64,000 bases of DNA, taken from contig JAAOOA010000165.1 in the NCBI GenBank assembly GCA_012861695.1, forward strand, positions 496,001 through 560,000, read 5' to 3'. The position numbers and the translations under genes are program-made. Source of the DNA: Trematomus loennbergii (lineage: Eukaryota > Chordata > Actinopteri > Perciformes > Nototheniidae). Shown piece after piece: positions 9,816 to 22,873 of the stretch. The notes under the pieces were generated by a model that was given only the letters and a program-made list of their open reading frames with translations, was not told the DNA's origin and made no database searches. Positions within the stretch are counted from its first letter, which is position 1, and each line of letters starts with the position of its first letter.

Positions 9816-12800
9816 GCCCAACCAGTGGAGAAATACCCGGAAGTGCCTAGCAAATGGTCTACCGCGCCTATTGGTCGGTTTTTATTGTCAAAATGAGATG
9901 TTTTTAATTTATTTTTTAATCGTCACACTCGATTTCGCCGATTTTCTTGTTGCCCTAGCTGGTCGACACCTCTTTTAGCAGAAACAAAGGCTACATTAAT
10001 GTATTAAATCGATGTTAATCCATGTGTGTGGAGGTGAGGATGTGGAATTAACGGACGTGACGTTGTGCGATTGCGTTGCCAGGCAACGCAATTTACAAAC
10101 TCTTCAACTACAACCCTAATTATATTTAAAAACATTTTAGAAGCCTCACGAAATACTTTAATGTAAATTAAAATGTAAATGTGAAGGAATGTGTGTAATG
10201 TGGTGATTGACATTATTCACCCACGGATCTATGGGTTGGGGGTATTGTTCCGCACGGACATTTTAGTTAACCGGACTCCTGTTGATGTGAAATCCGAATT
10301 TAAAAAAAAATAAATAATACTTTATTCCGAGTTTGCTTGCTTTTCTCTTTGGAGGTCATCACATAACGGCATTGTAATACACGGTTCGGCTGCATTAAAT
10401 ATGACATATCTGCCGTAGTTCTGTATTTATAGAGCCCTGATGAGAAGACTTCTGGACAAACAGGAAGCACTGCCGCCAAAACTGAAAACGTGACGTGGAT
10501 CATAAATATATCAGCAATTAAACACATCTTACATTTATTTTCACACAATACGTCTCCTTGCAGTATCAATACTAATTCGGCTGACTTTTATATTTGATCC
10601 AATTGGTAGATAGGCTGTATTTACACCATAACGGTGCACAGCTGATAGAAAGGCACATCTAGTGGTTAAAGCACGTTATTGAATTTTATTATTTTATTAT
10701 TTTTCACAAAAATGAAACCATCAATAGCAGAAACAGAATTAACTGTCATTAGTAAACCACCCAAAAAAAAGATCATAAATGGTTTTGTTTTATATATATT
10801 TTAAGGATAATAATAGCAATGTAACACTGTCTATGACACTTACTGTATAACACTGATTTGAAAAACATACAGAAAAAACTAATTCACTGCCCTTAATAAA
10901 GTATTTAATATACATTTCAGGTGTGCTGTTTTGTTTAGATCATTGACATCTGGAGCTCTTTTAATGTCCTTTTTGATTATTGTTACACCAGGTCTTGTCA
11001 AAACCTTTATTCCATATTCAATATCCATTACTAAACAAAACAGCAATTCTACTCCACTACAATTCAGAGGTTAACCTGGTATTTTTACTCCACTACATTT
11101 ATTTTAGTTACTTTGCAGATTCTGATTAATGATGTGAAATATAAACAACCCTTAAATCAGGCTTTAGTTACACCTGAGTAAAATTCAGGGAAAGGTGATT
11201 GTCAAGTGCCAACAATCAGGAGAGATATTTGATAGTTGCTGCTTGAGAAGACTAAACATTTATCTGCAGATCCCTATAAAGTATATTCATTACTCGTTAT
11301 TCTCTACTAATAGTTAATTAAAGACTGTATATAATGGCTATTTTGCATATCCCTTTCAAGATTTTCTAAGGATCATTGACATATCATATACACAACTAAT
11401 TCAATAACGTGCTTTAACCACTAGGCGGTGCACACAAGGTACACACAGCCATAATAACTTTGTATTATTAGTGTAGGACACTTGTGTATGTATAACATCT
11501 GAAGATGTGTAGTTTTATTCATGTTTTCACATAATTGTACAGGATATTGCTATATTATTTCACATGTTTTACTTATAATATCTGATTTGTAAAACATCAC
11601 AGACAGAAAGGTATATCCGTCATTTAACAGTAAGCTATTGAAATTCTGAATCCATAGATGTGTCTCCCATCACCCAAATCCCCTGACTATTCTCTCAACT
11701 CAGTATTTACATTCTTATATTCAAAGAAAATCAGTAATATCTTTAAAAACGACAAGTCCTTTTATATCAGCTGTGCACCGTTATGGTGTATAACGTATTT
11801 TTTTTCGGATTTCACATCAACAGTAAGTCCGTTTAACTAAAATGTCCGTGCGGAACAATACCCCCAACCCATAGATCCGTGGGTGAATAATGTCAATCAC
11901 CACATTACACACACCCCTTCACATTTACATTTTAATTTACATTAAAGTATTTCGTGAGGCCTTCTAAAATGTTTTAAATATAATTAGGGTTGTAGTTGAA
12001 GAGTTTGTAAATTGCGTTGCCTGGCAACGCAATCACACAACGTCACGTCCGTTAATTCCACATCCTCACCTCCACACACATGGATTAACATCGATTTAAT
12101 ACATTAATGTAGCCTTTGTTTCTGCTAAAAGAGGTGTCGACCAGCTAGGGCAACAAGAAAATCGGCGAAATCAAGTGTGATGATTAAAAAATAAATTAAA
12201 AACATCTCATTTTGACAATAAAAACCGACCAATAGGCGCGGTAGACCATTTGCTAGGCACTTCCGGGTATTTCTCCACTGGTTGGGCCATGTTAACAATA
12301 CCGTGTAACTGTCACGTTTGAAGGGACGAAACCGTGACATATTCACGTCTCCCAGCATGGTAGATCGTCACATGTTCACGTCTTGCCGTGATACCGGGTT
12401 GAAATAAGAATAAATACACAGATAATAATAAATACAGTGAATACAGTACTGTATATAAAACAGTAATGTACAAGGATGATTGCGCTTCAGCACAGCACAC
12501 GACAAAACAACTAGTATTAACTTCAGTGATGCTCAGCAGGAGGTTTCACTCCTCTGTTCAACAATGGCAAAATCCCCCAACAGTATTAGAGCTTACACAT
12601 TGTGTTTCTTAGAGTTTAAACCGAATGCTGCTATGACTTTCCAGATTTATTTATAATATTAACAAACAGAGAGATTTGTTTAACATTTAACAATAACAGT
12701 GTACTGCAAATTTGAGCAATCTTTCACCCTCCGCATAATCATGATACATCAGCAGAGTTCAGTATCACCATCTATTTGACTTATAGCAAAAGATACAAGA

Positions 12801-12865
12801 GATTAAATCATATACAGTATACATTACAGTTTTTGTTTTTTCACACATTTTGTCCTCAGAGAGAC

Positions 12866-14495
12866 ATGTCTGCTGCCAGCTGTCTGCTGACTGAAGATCA
12901 GTTTCTGTGCTCCATCTGTCTGGATGTGTTCACTGATCCAGTCAGCACACCATGTGGACACAACTTCTGTAAAGCCTGCATCTCTCAACACTGGGATACT
13001 AAAGTCCCCTATCAGTGTCCTAACTGCAAAGAGGTGTTCAACATAAAGCCTGAGCTGCTGGTCAACACATTCATCTCTGAGATGGCTGCTCAGTTCAGAC
13101 AGTCAGCTCAACAGAAAGCCAGCAGCAGCAGCTCAGAGCAACAAGTTGTCAAGCCAGGAGAAGTTCCCTGTGACGCCTGCACTGGAACCAGACTGAAGGC
13201 CCTGAAGTCCTGCCTGGTGTGTCTGGCCTCCTACTGTGAGACTCACCTGGAGCCTCATCTGAAAAATGCAGGCTTCAAAAAACATCAGCTGATCGACCCT
13301 GTGGAGAACCTGGAAAGCAGGATGTGTGTGAAGCACGATAAACTGCTGGAGCTGTTCTGTCAGACCGACAGGTGTGTGTCTGCATGCTCTGCACCTATTC
13401 AGAGCACAAGACACATGATGTTGTTCCTCTGAAAGAAGAATATGAAGGAAAGAAGGCAGAGCTGGGGAAGACAGAGGCTGAAATTCAGCAGATGATCCAG
13501 AAGAGACGACTGAAGATTCAGGAGATGAATCGCTCAGTGGAGCTCAGTAAGGAAGGAGCAGACAGAGAGATAGCAGATGGTGTTCAGGTCTTCACCGCTC
13601 TGAAGGAGTCTGTTGAGAGAAGCCAGGCCGAGCTCATCGACACATCAAAGAGAAGCAGAGAGAGACAGAGGAACAGGCTGAAGGCTTCATCAAAGAGCTG
13701 GAACAGGAAATCTCTGAGCTGAAGAAGAGAAGCTCTGAGGTGGAGCAGCTGTCACGCTCTGAAGACCAGCTCCACCTCCTCCAAAGCTTCACGTCCCTGA
13801 CGCTGCTCCACCCACCAAGAACTGGACAGAAGTCAGGGTCCGTCCACCTTCATATGAGGGGACTGTGAGGAGAGCTGTGACTCAGCTGGAGGAGACGCTC
13901 AGTAAACAGATGAAGAAGCTGCTTGAGGTGGAGCTGAAGAGGGTCCAGCAGTATGAGGTGGAGGTGACTCTTGATCCTGATACAGCACATCCCAACTCAT
14001 CCTGTCTGATGATGGAAAACAAGTTAAACATGGTGATGTGAGAAGAATCTCCCAGACAATCCAGAGAGATTTGATTGTGTCTGTGTCTTAGCAAAGCAGA
14101 GTTTCTCTTCAGGAAGATTTTATTACGAGGTTCAGGTTAAAGGGAAGACTGAGTGGGATTTAGGAGTGGCCAGAGAGTCGATCAACAGGAAGGGAACATC
14201 ACACTGTCTCCTCAGAATGGTTACTGGTGATATGGTTGAGGAATGAAAATGAGTACAAGCTTTGCTGGTCCTCAGTCCGTCTCTCTCTGAAGTCTCAGCC
14301 TGAGAAGGTGGGGGTGTTTGTGGATTATGAGGAGGGTCTGGTCTCCTTTTATGATGTTGATGCTGCAGCTCTGATCTACTCCTTCACTGGCTGCTGCTTC
14401 AAAGAGAAACTCTACCCATACTTTAGTCCCATCTTAATGATGGTGGTAAAAACTCTGCCCCTCTGATCATCTCTCCTGTCAATCACACTGAGTAG
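12866..14495 (+). pseudogene. btr-like TRIM E3 ligase, unit A, multiple frameshifts
   Basis: ATG at 12866 follows a TTTGTCCTCAG acceptor. The exon encodes a C3HC4 RING (CSICLDVF, CGHNFCKACI, CPNC), B-box 1, B-box 2 (CVKHDKLLELFC), a coiled coil (KKAELGKTEAEIQQMIQKRR) and a PRY-SPRY domain ending SPVNHTE-type at a TAG at 14493. TRIM proteins of this layout are ubiquitin ligases, and fish btr/finTRIM groups are linked to antiviral defence. Against copies B and D, single bases are missing near 13371 (in GACCGACAGG), 13641 (GACACATC), 13799, 13995 and 14042, so the frame is lost after B-box 2. It is either a pseudogene or a locus with assembly indels. The closest relatives are the copies at 59549 and 22874. 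Confidence 0.85.
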
Positions 14496-16500
14496 AACAA
14501 CCATTTGATTTTCTACAGAAAGATTCACTCTCACTAAATGTAATAAATGTATTCAACTGGGGAAGTACATTGTACACATTGTTAATGTTTCAGAATCTGA
14601 TCACATATGGTTCACCTTGATGAGACGCATAAAAACACATAAAATACTGATGAGTATGTTCTAATGTACTCTAGTTTATTCTACGGATTGCACTTCCTGC
14701 CGTCATGACTTGAAGTGATCAGAAAACTATTTACTCAGAAATAAACTTTTACCACTTCTTTATATGTCAGGGGGACAAGAAAAGTATTTATTGTCTCAGA
14801 ATTGTGTGTTCAAAAAGTGTTTCATACTTGCACACATTACTAGTGGAAGTAATGCACTCCTTTTTCATTAGTAAAATACTGTATATATTTTTTTTATAAT
14901 TTTCAATTGAGGGGAAAATGATGGGTCTCTGGTGTGTTTTAAAGGGGAAGTTCAGGATTGATTATTGAATTATAGTATATTGGTACAAAATGTATTTACA
15001 GTTACTTGGAGAATCAACAATATCTGATCATTAAACATTAGGCTGCAGTGGTTTAACAAACCAGGGAAATTAAATGTTACATCTCAGCTGTCTGTTGTGT
15101 TATGTTAATTGTATTTCGTCCACCTCTCTGCACACTGCTTGTAAAGTTTGAACAAAGCCTCAATGGATTAAAAAAAAGGAACAAAGAATGTTATTTTTTG
15201 TGTTTTTTTAAATGTACTTACTGAAGTACAGTTTTCACTAGTTCTCAATTTAGGGAAAGTATCTTAAAAAAATGTACTTAACTATTTCCATTTCTACTTA
15301 ACTACATTTGTCTGATAGATTTGGTTCTTCTGAAGCTTTATAAACTATTTAAAACCCTCTTGGATCAGCTGATCATAGATATTAAGATTGCTGTATATGT
15401 TTGTTAGAAATAAGGCCATCAACTGGTTAGCTTAGCTTAGCATAAAGACTGGAAACAGGGAAGACAAAGCCAGCCTGTCCAAAGGTAACAAAATCCACCT
15501 ATCAGCAGCTCTGAATCCAGTTTGTTTAATCCATACCAAATCAGAGGAGTAAAAACATCAATAAGACGTTTAACAGGGGATTATGGGTCGGGCTATTTCT
15601 TGACTGGGACCAAAACAAGTTGCCAAATTGTTTTTACATTTCAGTTTTCGTACAGAGATATATTAAGTACACTTAAATGTGTATTTTGTCACTCACTATT
15701 TCCCCCTTTTCCTAGTATATATGCTAAACTAAGCTAATCTAAGTGTCTGATGGCTGCAGCCTGTGTCAGTGAGAGCGGTCTGACTGGTTGGACTGCTTCT
15801 AATGATTATGATCTCATTCTTCACCTTGAACACACTCCAGCACTGCCTGTACAGGTGAGACTAACTCACTGCAAACGTCCCGTCTGACTGGGAGATAAAT
15901 AAAGGGTTTTTTAAATATCAAAATTGCATGAAATATGCTTGTAAAGTCTATTTTATTAATGCCCTGTTTATAAGATGGAGCTTATCATTTGAAATGTCAT
16001 TATTTTTAAAGAGGTGGATGGTGAATAATATTACAATTAAAAATGTTTCACTCACATCATGACTTTGTTTTTTATTACAGTACACGTTTTCTGAAATGTT
16101 ATCTTTAAATATACTAACGCATACAGAAACAGCACAGAAATGTGTACACTGGTTAAAACCAGGATCACATTCTTGTTTTATTGTCGACTTATTAGAGTCA
16201 AAGGTTTTTACAGAGGGGAGTTTTGATATGGGTTTGTACCACTACATAAATCCAGAAAAACTGTCAGCAGCCTTTAAGAAAAATCTATTCTCCACATGTT
16301 TTTTAGGGAAACAGATGTTATAATCCTTAACGCAATCATCAATAATCAGTCTATAAATCTGGCTATTGATGATATATGAACAAACCACTCAGAGTACAGA
16401 TGGGAGTGAAACTCATTTGAAAAATTAAAAAGGCCTTGTATTGTGAATTTACATTTTGCAGTACACAGGTAATTAAGTTAAAAAAATAGTAACTAATTCA
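14496..16500. other. 3' flank of TRIM unit A
   Basis: This sequence is about 95% alike to 61172-63125 by eye and so is part of the duplicated unit. It holds the 146-bp insert copy at 15741-15886. A shared frame near 16195-16320 (GSFDMGLYH) is preceded by TTTTTATTACAG, so a further exon is possible but unproven. Confidence 0.5.
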
Positions 16501-16738
16501 TATGACCACTTTTTGTATAAACCAAAACTGACATGGATAAGTATGGAGGCCGACAGGGGCCAACGCACTTATTAAAACACGCTGCAGTTTCAAAAACGAT
16601 GCAAATATAAAAACACAAATGTGCCAAAACACATGCAAAGAATTACCATCTTGACAACACATGCAACGTTTACTAAAAGTGCTGCATTAATGAAACGCTG
16701 CACAAAGCTCAACGAAGACCAGGGGACAATAAGAGTTA

Positions 16739-17308
16739 CGGGCCGTCTCCACAGCAGCGTTAAAAAAATCTTGGAGATGGGCGTATCTGAAGCTTGAGGA
16801 TTTTTTGCGAGCAACCAATCACATGAATCTCCCTCCCGCGACATACGAAGCAAAAAAGCCAGAAGTAAACTGGATATAAACTCCCAAAACAGGCGAAAAC
16901 CTACCACTGTCTCTGCCACCTCCCTCCATGCCTGGCTCCTCCGGTTTATATCCCGGTAGGTCTGGTCATAAAGCACCGGGTGATTGATTCGCTACCGCTA
17001 ATTTCTCCTCCATGTTTTGGAATATGAGGAAATGACCTGCGGTATGTCTCTCCCAGCATACACGCCGTTTGATTGGCTAGAGCTTGAACTGCCAGATTTG
17101 CGTACACGGGATTTGATTGGCTGACGCTTCCACCTCAGCTTCAAAAGTTGAACATTGTTCAACTTTGAATCTTGAAAATCCTGAGAATCTCCGCTCGCCT
17201 GCCCACAATGCATTTCGGCGAAAAGTGAGGGAAAGTGACGTCACCCCATTCAAAGTGAATGGGCAGAAGCGTTTCAAGATTTTTTAACGCTGCCGTGGAG
17301 ACGGCCCG
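16739..17308. mobile_element. PIF/Harbinger-type MITE, 570 bp
   Basis: Inverted ends CGGGCCGTCTCCAC, continuing imperfectly through GCAGCGTTAAAAAAATCTTG, are flanked by TTA on both sides (16736-16738 and 17309-17311). A TTA target duplication is the PIF/Harbinger hallmark. No transposase is present. Confidence 0.7.
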
Positions 17309-17533
17309 TTAGTCTGTCTCAGAACTGCATCTTTCTGACGCTGCTTTTAATTGATATATTCAGATCTTAAACTGCACTGAAACTTTGATTCATGTCATTT
17401 TCTTTTAATGTTTATTTTATTATCTTTGCTTTTTAATGACTGTTTTTAAAATGCCACTTTCTTAATGTCTTCAATTTTTGTAAAGCACTTTGAATTGCCT
17501 TTGTGTCCTACTTGCTGTATTGTCTTCCTTTAA

Positions 17534-19192
17534 CCCTTATGTTGTGTTCGGGTCTCCCCTGACCCGTTTCAAGTTAAAATGATATAATAACTACCAGGGG
17601 CGTCGCCTGGACCTGAAAACATTCGGGGCTTAGCCCACAGTGGCTGCGGCACTACAGTGGCATTTTTACTGCAACACTCCCCACACACACACACAGTACA
17701 CCGCGACTGTTACAATGATGCTCGATAATCAGCTCACGGCATATAGGCAGGGGTAAAGTGGTATTTTTATGAGTGGGGGACCTCACCTCCTCTAGGGGGG
17801 TCCGGGGGGATGCTCCCCCGGGAAGATTTTTTTTAAATATTTAAGTTCAAAGCATCAATCTGGTGCACTTGAGAGCAAAATGAAGAGATCTATGGATACC
17901 TCTCTCAACACCCATATGAAGCAGAACTGTAAACAGATGTACTTTTTCTTTATGGATATTTTACTAATCACCCATTTAAACTCTATTCTTGTTTTACTGC
18001 CATATAGTATTTTATAACTGTTTTTCCTTTATTCTCTTATTTTTTTTATAACTATAATGATCATATGAAGGTGTGCGCGGAAATAATCTTTTGAATAATT
18101 TGTGACCAAACCGTTAGAGACCCACTGAGATAACTTAGACTAAAGTTAACTATCTAAACACTCAGAGAGTCCTTTAGCTCACCTGAGTCTCTCAGTCTGA
18201 GAGGAGAGGACTCTCCTCCAGCTTCTTGTGGAACAAACAGCTCCATATGTCCGTTAGTGCAGCTAGCTAACCAGATGCTAACAACACGTCCATGCTGGCA
18301 CCGGTCCCTCCTCTCCATCTCCTCTCTCTCTCCCTCTCTCTCTATCACACTAAATGCGCTATTGCCACACACACACAGAGCCGAGTTTGAATGACACAAG
18401 CACACGTTTATTTCCATGCAACTCTCTGATTGGTCTGGTGTCATGCCTCTGTTGCATTCACTGAACAGGGAAATTACAGTGCTGCCGTCCTCTCTTGTGT
18501 CATTATGAGGTTCACGTAAAGCACGGTTAATGTATTATATTATTGAGGGAGAATTGTCCGGGGCTACAGAAAAAACATTCGGGGCTAAAGCCCCGGATGC
18601 CCAGGCCAGGCGACGCCACTGATAACTACGCTCTAGTTTTTTATTGGAACAAGGCTTCATGATATCCTCCACAACAGCTATATAAACACTACAAAACAGA
18701 TTTTGACCATTTTTGCCAAGTCTGAAGGTCTCTACAAAAAAGTGTTTAATTTGGTGTTCGGGTTTGGGGAGACCCAGCAGAATTGTTGGGGGTCACTCGG
18801 GGTCAATTTGGCCCAATCAAGATCCATCTTTGACTTTAGACACCCCTCCCCCCCCCCTTCATCAACTGTAACAATAATCTTTCGCAACATGCACCTGGTC
18901 TCCCCTCCCCCCACGGGAACTCAACCTTTCTCAAAGAATATGTACACTAACACTTGAACCTGAACTCACACATGCACGTGTACAATATGTGGTGTAATGT
19001 GTTTTGGGGCCATAACATTAAATTACAACAGGATTGTACGGTTATGAATGCATAATAAGTTAGTTATGATGTAATTAAAACAATATGAATGATAGCCATT
19101 TTTTGTGTGTGTTTTGGACTGAGATAAATCATGGGTCAAAACTGACCCGCGAACACCATGAACGGTAACAGCTTTTGAACACAACACAAGGG
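17534..19192. mobile_element. piggyBac-like nonautonomous element, split by a hAT element
   Basis: Ends are CCCTTATGTTGTGTTCGGGTC and the inverse of GAACACAACACAAGGG, with TTAA on the left and a decayed TTAC on the right. The empty site is the paralogue near 31185-31195 (TGTATTGTCTTCCTTC). A repeated subterminal GGGTC/GACCC motif is present. A 1,027-bp hAT element interrupts it. Confidence 0.7.
17595..18621. mobile_element. Nonautonomous hAT element, 8-bp target duplication
   Basis: Termini CAGGGGCGTCGCCTGG and CAGTGGCGTCGCCTGG (inverse) are flanked by perfect ATAACTAC at 17587-17594 and 18622-18629. It lies inside the piggyBac-like element. A diverged relative in opposite orientation is at 24640-25330. 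Confidence 0.8.
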
Positions 19193-19199
19193 TTACAAT

Positions 19200-19760
19200 A
19201 TAAATAAATAATACCTTGTTTCTTTTGTTTGTGCTTCAGTTGTGTTTATTTACATTGCATACAATCTTTAAAGAAGGATCACTGTGTAGATGACACTGAG
19301 GATGATTGTGCAAACTGTGTTTTAAATAGTATGTATTCTTATTTATACATTTTACATCTATTTTCCTTTATTTGTATCATTTATTTTGTACAGACTGCTG
19401 GTAGATGTGTATATAACTGACTGTCTGCACTCTGGTTAGACCCTCCTCATTTCGTTACACTCTGCTTGCATTATGTAATGACAATAAAGTAATCTAATCT
19501 AATGTGACTCCTTATTGGCATTTCTGGATTCAGGTGTACATTTGAAACTTCTCATTAAAGTAAATGCTGATTAAACATTTACATTCTGAGGGAAAACAAT
19601 TGTTTTTCTTTTCGTGGCGATGCTTAAATACCTGTGTCATTAAAGCAGCTCTGTAAAGGTGTGTTACTACCAGGTGTTTCCATGTGAACTGTGAGGAAGT
19701 GTCGCCCCTAGTGGACAAACATCTTTACTGAAGTTACATTCTGAGGTACTTTAATTGACA
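19200..19760. other. Flank shared with 31.2-31.6 kb, with a LINE tail
   Basis: The stretch aligns with 31200-31560. A LINE 3' tail (TGACAATAAAGTAATCTAATC) at 19428-19503 is present only in this copy. No gene was recognised. Confidence 0.5.
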
Positions 19761-19761
19761 T

Positions 19762-19882
19762 GACATTACATGTTACTTGTTAGACGCTTTTATCCAAAGC
19801 GACACAACGACATCCTGACTGCAGTGGGGTTTGAACCTGTGACCCCCTGATCCGAGCATTAGTCCACTGCGCCACACGCCTA
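19762..19882 (-). mobile_element. tRNA-derived SINE
   Basis: On the minus strand the head has an A-box-like TGGCGCAGTGG and a B box GGTTCAAACCC. It is followed by CACTGCAGTCAGGATG and a tail of the TCGCTTTGGATAAAAGCGTC type. A second copy is at 48206. This is a SINE, not a functional tRNA. Confidence 0.7.
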
Positions 19883-20307
19883 CTTTACTTATCTTGAATA
19901 TGTTTTTATGTATTAATTTGTCTTTCAAATAAAGTACACTGTGTTATTACCCCTGACTTTCATTCTCTACTATCAGAGTCCTTTCTGTACGAAGCCATCG
20001 TTGTTCATTCATTACAAGCAGAGGGTCTTTAAGCAACGACCTGCAGAGTGAACGCTTCATCTCAAAGCAGTTTATCAAGATTCATATAAACATTCAAACA
20101 CTGTGTTCATTTCTTTGGATTATGCACCATATATCCACTAACAGTGTCAGCGAGAAAGATGTGGAAAATCATCTTCACATTATTGAGGTTTTAAGAAAAT
20201 ACCTTTTATTTCCTCGATTAGAGTTAATGTCCTCCTTGAGCTCCAGAGACAAGACTAAGAGATAAATGAAATTATGCTGACGCCACAAACACTCAGTATG
20301 AAGTCAG

Positions 20308-20321
20308 ACGGTGTGTGTGTG

Positions 20322-20395
<74 letters not shown>

Positions 20396-20405
20396 TGTGT
20401 GTGTG
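20308..20405. repeat. (TG)n microsatellite
   Basis: About 48 dinucleotide units with two interruptions. The paralogous tract is 31963-32052. Confidence 0.95.
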
Positions 20406-20849
20406 CAGCTGTGAGTGGAGCGCGCCACAGGGGGAAATATACTCTTTTATAAATTCATTGAGTTTATATTAAACAATATTTCTTAGCAAAGGAACTGTTA
20501 GCAAAGTGGAATATAAATGATATATTTTCCAATACAGATGTTCTGTGATATTGTTCTGTGTTCTTGCAATCAGTGTTTCTATAGTTTAGTCATGATACTT
20601 TTACTTACATCAAATATATTTTGTAAGTGGAAAAAGAGCAATCGGATCCCATTGAGTTCGTGTTTGTAAAAGTCAGAATCTCATAGTTAGAGAATCTATT
20701 TGATGCAAATGTATACTTCTACTTTACGGAGGAAGATCAGGGCCACATGTGAAATACTTGTTGAGATCTGAACAGAAGTGATAACATTTAGAATTCTGGA
20801 AAAAAAGTCTGAATTCTGTGTTTACTTCCTGTCTAAAGAAGTAAAGTAA

Positions 20850-21535
20850 GTAAGTCAAACTTTATTTATATAGCACCCTTCTCAACACGAATGCACAAAG
20901 TGCTTTACAGTATACAGTACTCAATTCAAAGTACAACTATAACATGTAGAATAAAAGGCATAAAACACAGCAGGTAAAACATAGGATAAACTCCAATGAG
21001 AAACAGCTACTAACTCACCTCCTCTGACGCCCCAAAGGCCTGTGGAAAGGTGAGTCTTTAGCTGCCCTTAAAAATCTCTACTGAGACAGAGGCTCTCAGT
21101 TTCTGAGGGAGGTCATTCCAAAGTCTTGGGGCCACCGCCTCAAAGGCACGGTCCCCCTTAGTTTTTAGCCTGGTTCGGGGCACCCTTAGGAGGCCTTGCT
21201 CAGAGGACCTCAGGGCCCTGGTTGTGCTGTGAGGTGGATAAGGTCGTTAACGTAGGCTGGGGCTTGGCCATGGACAGCTCTATATGTGAAGACCAATACC
21301 TTGAATTGGGTTCTGAGATGGACAGGGAGCCAGTGCAGGGCAGAAAGGATCGGAGTGATGTGGCATGTTATTTTGGACCGAGTGAGCAATCTGGCTGCAG
21401 CGTTTTGGACCTGTTGTAACCGGTTATTGATGTTTTGTTGAGGCAGGAAAAAAGAGCATTGCAGTAATCAAGCCGGGATGAGATAAAGGCATGGATAGCC
21501 ATCTCCATTTCTGCATTGGATAGAACCCCCCTGAG
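20850..21535. mobile_element. Dispersed fish repeat, LINE-related
   Basis: It begins with a TTTATTTATATAGCACCCTTC motif and continues with GCACAAAGTGCTTTACAG, AGGAGGTCATTCCAAAGTC-type and GAGCCAGTGCAGGG motifs that recur in many fish genomes. The frame at 21222 is a shadow. No reverse transcriptase is encoded here. Confidence 0.5.
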
Positions 21536-22110
21536 AAGAAATGTCACTTATCGTCAGATCTCACAAACTATTTTACATGTGGCCCCTAATCATGTGTCTC
21601 TAATCCTCTTTTAGCACTAATCCTCTAGATCCGTAGATTAGGGCCACATGTTTAAAAAAAAAAAGAAATTGAGATTTGACCAAAAGTGTATTTCTTAAAA
21701 GTCAGAATTCTAACTAACAAAAAAAAATAACTTTTGGTCAGATCTCACTTTTCTTTTCAGTTGTGGCACTAATCATCTTCTGTACAACTCCAAATATTAT
21801 ATATACTTTTGACTCGAAAACGATTATTTTGGCAGCTTCAGTTACTTAAAAAAATACTTAAATACAAATCAACAAATGATTGATGATGCTTTTCCGATTA
21901 CATAATATATACCTTTATGCACCATTTTGTGCTTTTGGTAAGTTACGTGTTTTGATGCTGACATTTGAAACAGACACTAAAAGTAATACGAGTTTGAGTT
22001 ATACATTAGAGATTCTGCAGCTTTTACACATCTTTCACCTCTTCTTCACACCTTTCTTCAAACTGAGGTAGAAGAATAAAAAATCAGGAACATTTTCTGA
22101 AGTACAAAAG
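21536..22110. other. AT-rich stretch with inverted LINE-like AGATC motifs
   Basis: A pair of inverted short segments (TGAGATTTGAC near 21670 and GTCAGATCTCAC near 21737) is seen. Nothing else was recognised. Confidence 0.3.
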
Positions 22111-22350
22111 TGTTTACAAGTGCACAAACTACAAACTACACTTCATCGAACATGTTTGAAGATTTATTATCAACACACTTTCTCAGACTGTGTTATAAAG
22201 AGCAGGTTTGATGTGTAAATTGGCCCCATGTCCTCAGGGTTTCTTCACCACCTGTTGGAACAGAAGAAACACGTTAAAGGCGACAAACACACTTTCCTTT
22301 GCCCTGAAAACAGATGAATGAAGGGAACCCAGCGTGTGCTTTCTTACCTT

Positions 22351-22476
22351 TCAACATGTGTACAGCGTGTTCAGTCTGCTGATGTCGTTCCTGCTCATCT
22401 GATTGGCCGTGCCGAACTCTACGTTGGCGTTGGGATCGGCACCATGGTGGGCATATTGTTCCCGCTGAAGGCATAC
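22351..22476 (-). pseudogene. Astacin last exon, frameshifted copy
   Basis: The exon is nearly identical to 52830-52956. It has a CCAG acceptor, then YAFSGNNMPTMVPI, and a shared 3' end reading NTLYKC-type in the intact copy. One G is missing in the GTTGGGATC tract near 22430, which breaks the frame before the conserved end. Flanks from 22120 to 22555 also match 52594-53044. Confidence 0.75.
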
Positions 22477-22873
22477 CTGGAAACATTAAGAGCACAGAGG
22501 CTTCATTATTATTAGCTTGTATATATATTAAACATTTAGAAACCATTGAGACTCAAATGCTCCTAAACGAGTCGGTTCTGTCACCAAAACAAATCTGATC
22601 TATCTCAATATTATGACGACATATTTATTATGTAAATGAGAAAAAGGCCCATAAGGCAGTGTAGGTAAATGTATATTTTGCATTTTCTTTGAGAGCTTGG
22701 GACCTATTTTAATCCTGGTATCACTCTTATCAATGTTATGCATTTAAATATTATCTATCATTATTATTTGCCAACTGTTTATTCATTCTGTCGCTGTAAT
22801 AACTTCATTTGGCTGCTTTATTCAGAAAAAGAATAAAAGAAGAGATGGGTTGGACTATTCAACATTTTTTAAG

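Larger units (their letters stand above)
8631..12401. mobile_element. Foldback-type element, 3.77 kb, 8-bp target duplication
   Basis: Ends are perfect 15-bp inverted repeats CAACCCGGTATCACG, flanked by AAATAAGA at 8623-8630 and 12402-12409. Units C and D carry the empty site (51944 and 59090). The arms are long: 8631-8745 pairs with about 12285-12401, and 9816-10310 pairs with about 11795-12290. Inner shorter inversions are seen (10600-10640 with 11768-11790; 10660-10690 with 11400-11430). No transposase is encoded. An 8-bp duplication fits hAT-type integrases, but the termini are not a hAT type I recognise. Confidence 0.75.

Noticed and set aside
16590..16976. 128-residue minus-strand frame
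   Set aside because: It straddles the left boundary of the MITE at 16739, so it is not a conserved gene.
22274..22546. 90-residue minus-strand frame, also at 52753-52986
   Set aside because: It is another frame of the astacin last exon.
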